Shown in pieces: positions 1 to 5,471 of a stretch of 10,168 nucleotides of DNA (the first letter of the stretch is position 1; each line of letters begins with the position of its first letter). A program made the translations under genes and the position numbers. The notes below the pieces were generated by a model. The model did not search any database. It was not told the DNA's origin and saw nothing but the letters and a program-made list of their open reading frames with translations. The DNA comes from Bacillota bacterium (GTDB lineage Bacteria > Bacillota > Bacilli > Alicyclobacillales > SLC66). The stretch is taken from assembly GCA_021820825.1 (NCBI GenBank), contig JAKADD010000065.1:1-10168 (forward strand), in the 5' to 3' direction.

Positions 1-1
1 G

Positions 2-394
2 GACTGTGATATTCTTGTTCCCGCCGCGATTGAAAACCAGATTACGCTGACCAATGCCAATGATATCAAGGCAAAGATCGTGGTGGAAGCGGCGAACGGT
101 CCAACGACAATGGAAGCAACCCGCGTGCTCACAGAACGCGATGTGCTGCTCGTACCGGATGTCCTGGGCAATTCAGGCGGTGTGATTGTTTCGTATTTTG
201 AATGGGTGCAGAACAATCAGGGGTATTACTGGACTGAAACAGAGGTTGCCACGCGTCTTGAAGACCTGATGGTCAGGTCGTTTGAAATGGTCTACATGAC
301 CTCCCAGGCGCGTAAAATCGACATGCGGCTGGCTGCCTATATGATGGGTGTACGACGCATGGCGGAAGCTGTGGAACTGCGCGGTTGGGTATGA
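2..394 (+). CDS. gudB: Glutamate dehydrogenase, C-terminal part (5' end outside window)
   Basis: Catabolic glutamate dehydrogenase interconverts glutamate with 2-oxoglutarate and ammonia, using NAD(P), in the cytoplasm. Only the last 130 residues are visible, reading from base 2 to a TGA stop. They cover the end of the nucleotide-binding domain and the C-terminal helices: the segment PAAIENQIT, then [24 protein letters not shown] and SYFEWVQN, and the ending ELRGWV, all familiar from this family. The catalytic lysine lies in the missing N-terminal half and cannot be checked. I use gudB rather than rocG because the B. subtilis gudB gene lies in the same neighbourhood, upstream of sleB-ypeB (recalled synteny). 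The family is secure, but which paralogue this is remains an inference. The reading frame is intact to the stop. Confidence 0.93.
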   Translation, partial: DCDILVPAAIENQITLTNANDIKAKIVVEAANGPTTMEATRVLTERDVLLVPDVLGNSGGVIVSYFEWVQNNQGYYWTETEVATRLEDLMVRSFEMVYMTSQARKIDMRLAAYMMGVRRMAEAVELRGWV

Positions 395-456
395 GTAACG
401 GCAGAGACGGCGCATACTGGTAACGACGAACGTGGCAAGTAGGAGGGTAGGGAACG

Positions 457-663
457 ATGCGTTCTGAATCCGTGACTTTGCAAGAATCGAATGGCGAACT
501 CGAGACCCCGAGCGGTCGGGTGAAGATTCACATCCGTTGCCGTAAATGCGGGGAAGTGTTCATCCTGCGAGGTGTCCGCGATATGCGCGGGCATGTGGAG
601 ACTGGGTTTCGACGATGCTTGTGTGATAATGATCGTGAATTTGATATTGAGACCCTGGCCTGA
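457..663 (+). CDS. Small protein with two cysteine pairs, possible zinc ribbon, function unknown
   Basis: This is a 68-residue protein that I do not recognise. An ATG start follows a strong ribosome binding site, AGGAGGG at 441-447, which argues for a real gene. It has C28-x2-C31 followed by C54-x-C56, with a basic, glycine-containing stretch between them (FILRGVRDMRGHVETGF). That layout fits a small treble-clef or zinc-ribbon fold holding one Zn2+, although the second pair (CxC rather than CxxC) is slightly unusual. The N-terminal 20 residues are polar and probably disordered, and the C-terminus is acidic. There is no signal peptide or membrane segment, so it should be cytoplasmic. It lies 62 nt after the glutamate dehydrogenase stop and about 160 nt before sleB. 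Metal binding is inferred from the cysteines alone, and a nucleic-acid-binding or redox role is possible. Confidence 0.75.
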   Translation: MRSESVTLQESNGELETPSGRVKIHIRCRKCGEVFILRGVRDMRGHVETGFRRCLCDNDREFDIETLA

Positions 664-683
664 TATGGAAGCAAACAGAATTA

Positions 684-739
684 CCGACAAAGAGCGGTGG
701 ACCCCCTGTGCTATGTGGGATTCCACCGCTCTTTGTCGG
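684..739. repeat. Perfect 18-bp inverted repeat (hairpin), possible terminator or leader structure
   Basis: The arm CCGACAAAGAGCGGTGGA at 684-701 is exactly the reverse complement of TCCACCGCTCTTTGTCGG at 722-739, with a 20-nt spacer. Inside the spacer CCC (702-704) can pair with GGG (717-719) and lengthen the stem. The RNA hairpin would be very stable. It lies between the stop of the 68-residue gene (663) and the sleB start (824). An AAAG...CTTT pair sits inside the stem, but no run of T follows the right arm (CCTTACATAAT), so it is not a textbook intrinsic terminator on the + strand. It could still end transcription from the upstream genes, shape the sleB leader, or be a protein-binding palindrome. 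Confidence 0.85.
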
Positions 740-823
740 CCTTACATAATGCTGCGCCCTCTGGCGAACACTACACGCAAGCAACAATTCACGCGCGTAT
801 TCACGCGGGCAGGGGGGATTTCC

Positions 824-1648
824 ATGCAGCGTACCACACAGATCGCCGCCGCCGTTCTGACTCTATGTGTGTTGGCCGCGTTGCCTTGTAAGTCCGGGAT
901 GGCGCAGGCTGCTGCGGAACCGAATCTGATTGCTGGCAGTCAAGGTCCGGCAGTCGCCCAACTTCAGAATCGATTATACTTCCTGGGATATTATCATGGC
1001 GGCCTGAGTGGTCTCTATACATGGCAGACGTATTGGGCAGTGCGCGATTTTCAATACGCCTTTGGCATGCCCATCACGGGACTGACCAACCAATCAACCT
1101 GGGCCATGCTGAAAAAAGCAACGTTGAACTGGTCTGGCGGTGGTCCTGGACATGTTGGATATGCTGGCCATAACAGTGCAACTGCTGTCCAGGGGGGGGC
1201 GACAGCTTCGCCTGGCGCGGGAGCAACCGGATCAACGGGCGCTGCCGCCAGTTCTGGACCAGCAAACGCAACCAGCGCCGGAACAGGGGGAATATCCAGC
1301 AACGACATCAACCTGATGGCGCATGTTGTCTACGGTGAAGCCAGAAATCAGCCGCTGGATGGTCAGGTTGCGGTGGCGGCTGTGATTCTGAACCGCTGTC
1401 ACAGCAGCAAATTCCCACACTCGATTCCAGCCATCATCTACCAGCCGGGAGCGTTTACATCAATCTCTAATGGTCAGGCGTGGCTTGGTTTACACAAAGA
1501 GAACGTTCAGGCGGTCATGGATGCCGTGCACGGCTGGGATCCGACTCACGGCGCGCTTTACTACTGGAATCCTTCCACTGCGACATCCAGCTGGATCTGG
1601 TCGCAGCCAGTCATGCTGCGCATTGGCAATCATGTATTCGCTAAGTAG
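824..1648 (+). CDS. sleB: Spore cortex-lytic enzyme SleB (germination lytic transglycosylase)
   Basis: SleB is a lytic transglycosylase that cuts the muramic-lactam-containing cortex peptidoglycan of the spore during germination. The ATG at 824 is preferred to upstream in-frame codons because AGGGGGG (811-817) lies 6 nt before it and a signal peptide begins there. The product is 274 residues. Residues 1-31 are a Sec signal peptide ending in an AQA-type cleavage site. Residues about 36-96 form a PG_binding_1 peptidoglycan-binding domain. Residues about 103-156 are a Gly/Ala/Ser/Thr linker. Residues about 160-274 are the Hydrolase_2 (SleB/CwlJ) catalytic domain, with VVYGEARNQ carrying the expected catalytic Glu172, and also VAVAAVILNR and the GALYYWNP segment. 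The next gene is ypeB, the usual partner. Expression in the forespore under sigma-G is expected from the family, but I could not identify a convincing sigma-G promoter. Confidence 0.95.
   Translation: MQRTTQIAAAVLTLCVLAALPCKSGMAQAAAEPNLIAGSQGPAVAQLQNRLYFLGYYHGGLSGLYTWQTYWAVRDFQYAFGMPITGLTNQSTWAMLKKATLNWSGGGPGHVGYAGHNSATAVQGGATASPGAGATGSTGAAASSGPANATSAGTGGISSNDINLMAHVVYGEARNQPLDGQVAVAAVILNRCHSSKFPHSIPAIIYQPGAFTSISNGQAWLGLHKENVQAVMDAVHGWDPTHGALYYWNPSTATSSWIWSQPVMLRIGNHVFAK
1192..1199 (+). repeat. sleB: Run of eight G inside sleB
   Basis: A homopolymer of eight G residues lies in the sleB region coding for the low-complexity linker, around residues 123-126, just before the catalytic domain. The frame reads through correctly as CAG GGG GGG GCG. 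Gain or loss of one G would remove the whole catalytic domain. It could be a slippage hotspot, or simply a by-product of glycine codons. Confidence 0.9.
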
Positions 1649-1657
1649 GAGGTGGCA

Positions 1658-2980
1658 ATGGTGAACCGTACGTGGCCCGGATGGGCAATACCGGCACTTG
1701 TATTAGGATTGGCTGGCGCTCTTCTCTACGGTTTCAATGAACATCAGTTGCGCTCCGCTTCTCTTGTTAAACTGGAGACCAATTATCAATCGGCCTTCCA
1801 TGGCATGGTCTATGATATCGACGAAATGCAGGATGCGCTGGCGAGCGCGCAAGTCACCACATCGCCTTCCATGGTGAGTGAAAAATTGCATCTGGCGGCG
1901 CGCTATGCGGCGAACGGTCAGACGAACAGCAATCGTCTGCCAAGCGTTCTTTCGGGAAGCGGCGCGATCACAAGCTTTCTGGAGCATGTGATCTCGACAG
2001 CAGACAACCTGACTGGCGTTCACGCCAATGGCACAAAGCTTACAGCCCAGGAGCAAAAGGCGGTGCGGCAACTGTACGCAGAGGCGACGCGGCTGGAAAG
2101 GGATACACGGTCGCTGCAGAGTGAATTCATCCACTCTCCCGCTTCTTTTGTATCGACAGGCGCTGACGTCGCCGTGAGCCAGCCGTCGACACTGACCAAA
2201 CGGTTTTGGGCCCTGGATACTCTCTCCAAACGATCTGCAGCGCAGCCATCAGCCGCAGCCGGAACAGGATCGACACAGGTACAGTCCGGCGCGATCACAA
2301 GTGCGCAGGCGCTTGTACGCGCACGCGCCTTTGTGGGCGCCGCCGCCAATGTACCAGCGACTGCAGTACGCCTTGGACCAGGTTTTGACACACCTGGCTA
2401 CCTGGTGACGCTGCATCAGCGCGGCCGTGTGCGGACGTCGGTCGGTCTGGCTCTGCATGCGGGCCAGGTGCTGTGGATGACATCCAATGAGTCGATGGCG
2501 GGTCCGACACGCTACACCGTCAGTCAGGGGCTCAGCCAGGCTGATCGCTTCTTGCAGACCCATGGCTATGAAAACGTAGTGCTGAAGAGCCAGACACACT
2601 ATGGCAACAGCGGCACCTACACATACGTGCCGATGACCGGATTTGTGGCGCGCGAGTCACGCCCGATTCTGGTCAAAGTCAATTTGGGCAATGGATCAGT
2701 GACGGGGTTTGACGCCAGCAGCATGATCGGCGCAAACACCCCTCAGATCTCGCTTCAACCGACCATCAGCGCGGGTCAGGCACAGCGCAGTCTGAGCGCA
2801 GGCTTTACCGTCCGGCAATCGCGTCTGGCTATCCTGGAACCGAGTGGACAACAGGCGATTCTTGTCTATGAGTTCATGGGCGCGAGCGGCGCAACCGCGT
2901 TCGAGGTCTGCGTCAACGCCCACAGCGGCGCGGTTGTGTCGGTGGACAAGCTGAACAAGTCCGAACTTGAGAAACTCTGA
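1658..2980 (+). CDS. ypeB: Germination protein YpeB (partner of SleB)
   Basis: YpeB is needed for SleB to accumulate in a stable, controlled form in the spore, and the two proteins protect and localise each other. The product is 440 residues, close to the family's usual size of about 450. Residues about 8-25 form one hydrophobic signal-anchor helix. The N-terminal domain (about 30-190) is helical. The C-terminal half carries three PepSY-like repeats, at roughly 214-275, 287-355 and 367-432; the last shows the typical AFEVCVNAHSGAVVSVD pattern of a strand followed by a glycine turn. The ribosome binding site AGGAGG (1647-1652) overlaps the sleB stop codon, which implies translational coupling in a sleB-ypeB operon. 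The start is ATG 1658 (5-nt spacing) or GTG 1661 (8-nt spacing); the two differ by one residue. Confidence 0.93.
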   Translation: MVNRTWPGWAIPALVLGLAGALLYGFNEHQLRSASLVKLETNYQSAFHGMVYDIDEMQDALASAQVTTSPSMVSEKLHLAARYAANGQTNSNRLPSVLSGSGAITSFLEHVISTADNLTGVHANGTKLTAQEQKAVRQLYAEATRLERDTRSLQSEFIHSPASFVSTGADVAVSQPSTLTKRFWALDTLSKRSAAQPSAAAGTGSTQVQSGAITSAQALVRARAFVGAAANVPATAVRLGPGFDTPGYLVTLHQRGRVRTSVGLALHAGQVLWMTSNESMAGPTRYTVSQGLSQADRFLQTHGYENVVLKSQTHYGNSGTYTYVPMTGFVARESRPILVKVNLGNGSVTGFDASSMIGANTPQISLQPTISAGQAQRSLSAGFTVRQSRLAILEPSGQQAILVYEFMGASGATAFEVCVNAHSGAVVSVDKLNKSELEKL

Positions 2981-3047
2981 AATCATCTCCAGAGAGACAC
3001 AGTATTGCGGGCAAAATGGGAGAGCAACCTGCTGCGCACAATAAATT

Positions 3048-3075
3048 AGGGAGATCAGTGACTGATCTCCCTTTT
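3048..3075 (+). terminator. Rho-independent terminator after sleB-ypeB
   Basis: The arms AGGGAGATCAG (3048-3058) and CTGATCTCCCT (3062-3072) pair perfectly around a short loop and run straight into TTTT (3072-3075). The hairpin lies 68 nt after the ypeB stop and before the PilZ gene. It fits the end of the sporulation-specific sleB-ypeB transcript, separating it from the vegetative genes downstream. Confidence 0.8.
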
Positions 3076-3094
3076 AAGTATGTGCAAACAAAGC

Positions 3095-3100
3095 TATAAT
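3095..3100 (+). promoter_or_regulatory. Candidate sigma-A -10 box (TATAAT) upstream of the PilZ gene
   Basis: A perfect TATAAT lies 20 nt after the T-run of the ypeB terminator and 24 nt before the PilZ start codon, about where a promoter for the next transcription unit is expected. The -35 region at 17-nt spacing (TTTTAA, 3072-3077) matches TTGACA poorly and falls in the terminator's T-run, and there is no TG extension. An activator or a different sigma factor may be involved. Confidence 0.45.
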
Positions 3101-3124
3101 CATGGCAGGGTGAGGTGAAGGGTT

Positions 3125-3802
3125 ATGTCGTTGCCGAGAATTGGACAGCGGCTGTATGTTGACCGAATATCCCCAGAGGGACGCGGTCACGCTCGTCTGC
3201 TCGATATTGCGGAGCAGACGCTTTACGTGGACGAACCGTTGGAACAGGAATCTCATCGACGGCTCGACATCGCTGACGGGGCTGATGTACGGGTGACATA
3301 TCGCGACGGCGCAGGAGCGCTCTACCAGTTTGAGACCGTCGCCACGCAGCGTCTGTACGTCGGAAAACTGGCCGCGTACGCGATTGTCCGCCCTAAACCC
3401 GCCGACATCGTGAGGGTTCAGCGCCGTTCCTTCGTCCGAGTGCATGTGGGCATCAGCATCAATTTTCTGCTCATCATGAGAGATGAACCGCCTGCGCTGA
3501 TCAGCGGCAAGGGTATGACTCAGGATATCAGCGGCGGCGGCATGTCATTTTATCCAGAAGGAGATTATCCGTTACAGTCAGGCGACACCGTTACTGTAAA
3601 ATTTACTCTCCCTGGCGAGACTGTCAGCACCCCGCCCATTTCGGCCAAGGCAGTGATTGTGCGGCGATTGACTCGAGAAGGCCGCGCGGTTCCACTGCTG
3701 GCGATTCGTTTTACGGAGATAGCCAACACCGCCCAGCAGCGCATCGTCCAGTTTGCCTTCAAAAGACAGATTGAGTTGCGTACAAAAGGCCTTGAGCAAT
3801 AG
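3125..3802 (+). CDS. ypfA: PilZ-domain c-di-GMP receptor, YcgR/YpfA-type flagellar brake
   Basis: Proteins of this type bind cyclic di-GMP and then slow the flagellar motor; in B. subtilis YpfA (also DgrA) acts on MotA. The product is 225 residues. The N-terminal beta-barrel domain of the YcgR type covers about 5-92, and the PilZ domain about 97-215. Both c-di-GMP signatures are intact: RxxxR as R101-S-F-V-R105 in the linker, and DxSxxG as D134-I-S-G-G-G139. A functional receptor is therefore likely. No membrane segment of its own is apparent, so it should be cytoplasmic. The ATG at 3125 follows GAGGTGAAG (3112-3120). The gene lies between the ypeB terminator and cmk, as ypfA does in B. subtilis (recalled). 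Action on MotA or the motor is inferred from the family, and no flagellar gene is in view. Confidence 0.9.
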   Translation: MSLPRIGQRLYVDRISPEGRGHARLLDIAEQTLYVDEPLEQESHRRLDIADGADVRVTYRDGAGALYQFETVATQRLYVGKLAAYAIVRPKPADIVRVQRRSFVRVHVGISINFLLIMRDEPPALISGKGMTQDISGGGMSFYPEGDYPLQSGDTVTVKFTLPGETVSTPPISAKAVIVRRLTREGRAVPLLAIRFTEIANTAQQRIVQFAFKRQIELRTKGLEQ

Positions 3803-3843
3803 CTATAAAGGCGCTGCAAGGCGCGAGGAGACGAATTTTTCCA

Positions 3844-4530
3844 GTGAATATTCAGATCGCCATCGACGGACCGGCTGGCGCAGGAAAGAGTACTGTTGCC
3901 CAAACCGTAGCGAATCGGTTGGCAGTTCCCTATATCGACACCGGCGCCATGTATCGGAGTGTCACGCTATGTGCTATACAACAGGGTGTATCATTTCAGG
4001 ATGAATCGGCACTGGCAACTATAGCTTCTTCGTTATCGCTTCGCTTTGTTCCACTTGATGATGGGCAGAGAGTGTATCTGGACGATCGGGACGCCACTCA
4101 CGATATAAGGTCTGCCGAAGTGGGCGCGCTTGTGTCTGTGGTAGCGGCGCATCCACAGGTCAGGGAACGTCTCGTTTTGCGGCAGCGGGCGATCGTTCTG
4201 GAGAGCAGGGGAGTGGTGATGGACGGACGCGACATAGGCACTCATGTTCTGCCAAACGCGGACGTCAAGATTTATCTCACCGCTTCACTGCATACGCGCG
4301 CCGCCCGCCGCTTTGAAGAGTTGGCGCGACGGGGTTACACCGGCACTAAGGCCGATGTAGCGCAGGTGCTCAGGGAACGCGATGAGGCGGACGGCGGACG
4401 GGACGCGTCTCCCATGCGACCGGCCGACGACGCCGTCATCATGGACAGCACCACGTTGTCCATCTCCGAAGTTGTCGAGATGATCATTGCTTTGTGTCGC
4501 TATCGCGCAGCGCAGAAGGGGGCCGAATAG
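3844..4530 (+). CDS. cmk: Cytidylate kinase (CMP/dCMP kinase)
   Basis: Cmk phosphorylates CMP and dCMP with ATP, salvaging pyrimidine nucleotides for RNA, DNA and CDP-lipid synthesis. The 228-residue length matches the family (about 220-230). Landmarks in order are the P-loop GPAGAGKST (9-17), YIDTGAMYR (30-38), MDGRDIGT (126-133), the lid region around LHTRAARRFEELARRG (149-164), and RDEADGGRDASPM (179-191), with arginines contacting phosphate. The start is GTG at 3844. Its best ribosome binding site, GAGGAG (3825-3830), is 13 nt upstream, which is longer than usual and may mean moderate initiation. No later start keeps the first beta strand. The gene begins 41 nt after the PilZ gene and is probably cotranscribed with plsC, whose start follows its stop by 4 nt. 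Confidence 0.96.
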   Translation: MNIQIAIDGPAGAGKSTVAQTVANRLAVPYIDTGAMYRSVTLCAIQQGVSFQDESALATIASSLSLRFVPLDDGQRVYLDDRDATHDIRSAEVGALVSVVAAHPQVRERLVLRQRAIVLESRGVVMDGRDIGTHVLPNADVKIYLTASLHTRAARRFEELARRGYTGTKADVAQVLRERDEADGGRDASPMRPADDAVIMDSTTLSISEVVEMIIALCRYRAAQKGAE

Positions 4531-4534
4531 TCCA

Positions 4535-5146
4535 GTGGTGTATTATCTGGCTCGATTTGCGGTCAGACTGTTGATGTTGATGTTGTTTCGAATTCAGGTG
4601 ATCGGCCGCAGCAACGTGCCGGAAGCTGGAGCCGTTATTATATGTTCCAATCATTTTTCCAATTGGGATCCTGTGTTTATCGGCTGCTTTATTCCGCGAA
4701 CCGTTTCTTTCATGGCCAAGGACGAACTGTTTCGCTTCCCGCCATTTGGCGCGTTGCTGCGGGCCCTGCATACATTTCCGGTGCGTCGGGGCGCGGGAGA
4801 CCGCGGCGCGATCCGTGCGGCGCTTGATGTGCTCGCCGCCGGGAGCGTACTCGTCATGTTCCCGGAGGGGCACAGGCGCAGGAGTGGGCGGGTAGAAAGT
4901 CTGGAGCGCGGCGCTGGACTCCTCGCGACCCGCTCTGACGCCTTTGTCGTTCCTGTCGCAGTTTGTGGTTCATACAGGCTTTTTGGCAGCGTTCGACTGA
5001 CGTTTGGCCAACCCTTCACGTTTTCTGGCTCGCAGGGTGAGGCGAAGGGAACGCAGAAGGGCTCTGCCGTTCTTGCCACGAAAGAGATTGCCCTGCGGAT
5101 GCGGACGGTGCTGGAGGACTGCCAAAATGGCGCAGCAAGTCATTGA
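4535..5146 (+). CDS. plsC: 1-acyl-sn-glycerol-3-phosphate acyltransferase (PlsC)
   Basis: PlsC adds the second fatty acid to lysophosphatidic acid to give phosphatidic acid at the inner face of the membrane. From GTG 4535 the protein has 203 residues. The catalytic HX4D motif is H40-F-S-N-W-D45. The substrate-binding FPVRRG follows at 81-86, and the third motif, FPEGHRRRSG, at 109-118 (the more usual form is FPEGTRS). The N-terminal stretch YYLARFAVRLLMLMLF is a membrane-associating helix. The frame is also open upstream of 4535 (TTG 4487), but that start would lie inside cmk and add residues unlike the family. GTG 4535 or GTG 4538 is more likely, preceded by AAGGGGG (4516-4522), a weak and somewhat distant binding site. 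The gene overlaps the following membrane protein gene by 20 nt. Confidence 0.92.
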   Translation: MVYYLARFAVRLLMLMLFRIQVIGRSNVPEAGAVIICSNHFSNWDPVFIGCFIPRTVSFMAKDELFRFPPFGALLRALHTFPVRRGAGDRGAIRAALDVLAAGSVLVMFPEGHRRRSGRVESLERGAGLLATRSDAFVVPVAVCGSYRLFGSVRLTFGQPFTFSGSQGEAKGTQKGSAVLATKEIALRMRTVLEDCQNGAASH

Positions 5147-5471
5147 ATTGATCGTGTTTTGTCTCGTCGCCCTGTCGGGCATATGGATGTACAGCCATCT
5201 TATCGGTGCGCGCCTGATGAAAGTGAACCCGGACAGGGGCAGGCGTTTCGTCCGCCGGATGCGCTTGACCGCAGTTCTGATTCTTGTATCAGCGGCGGTG
5301 ATTGGTGGTCTCTACCGATTTCATGTATTATCACTGACGTGGGCAGGCATTTTATACATACCTGTGGTGATTGCATTTTTCTACGCAGTGCGCAAACTGC
5401 AACCGTATTTGAGACCGTATGAGGAGGAAACCCGTGATGACAGACTTCGAAACGACTCCAGCGATGACTGA
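5127..5471 (+). CDS. Uncharacterised 114-residue membrane protein (three predicted helices)
   Basis: I do not recognise this protein. The ATG at 5127 follows TGGAGGA (5112-5118), well spaced at 8 nt, and the frame is open to 5471. Three hydrophobic segments are visible: residues about 5-23, 47-65 and 68-87. A basic loop (KVNPDRGRRFVRRMR, 32-46) separates the first two, and a charged, acidic tail (about 98-114) closes the protein. By the positive-inside rule, the basic loop and probably the tail sides place parts of it in the cytoplasm. It overlaps plsC by 20 nt at its start and the rpsA coding region by 35 nt at its end. It is therefore embedded in the operon and probably translated by coupling. 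The overlaps and good ribosome binding site support a real gene; its function is unknown. Confidence 0.8.
   Translation: MAQQVIELIVFCLVALSGIWMYSHLIGARLMKVNPDRGRRFVRRMRLTAVLILVSAAVIGGLYRFHVLSLTWAGILYIPVVIAFFYAVRKLQPYLRPYEEETRDDRLRNDSSDD

Noticed and set aside
389..419. Possible sigma-G promoter before the 68-residue gene: GTATG (389-393) and CATACTG (413-419)
   Set aside because: Both boxes resemble the sigma-G consensus, but the 19-nt spacing seems too long and the first box overlaps the gudB stop, so chance is likely.
744..750. CATAATG as a possible sigma-G -10 box for sleB
   Set aside because: The final position does not fit the consensus and no suitable -35 box lies at the expected distance; that region is the arm of the inverted repeat.
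787..807. Direct repeat ATTCACGCG (787-795 and 799-807) in the sleB leader
   Set aside because: A 9-nt repeat 12 nt apart could be an operator, but it is a single pair in a GC-rich stretch with no supporting evidence.
572..823. An 84-residue N-terminal extension of SleB from an upstream start
   Set aside because: It would overlap the 68-residue gene, run through the inverted repeat and bury the signal peptide. The ATG at 824 has its own ribosome binding site and begins a normal signal peptide.
1703..2134. Open frame of 143 codons on the - strand inside ypeB
   Set aside because: It is an antisense shadow of ypeB with no family resemblance. Other - strand frames such as 5611-6099 and 8477-8965 are rejected for the same reason.
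3811..3824. Small hairpin GCGC-loop-GCGC before the cmk ribosome binding site
   Set aside because: The stem is only 4 bp in GC-rich sequence, too short to claim a regulatory structure.
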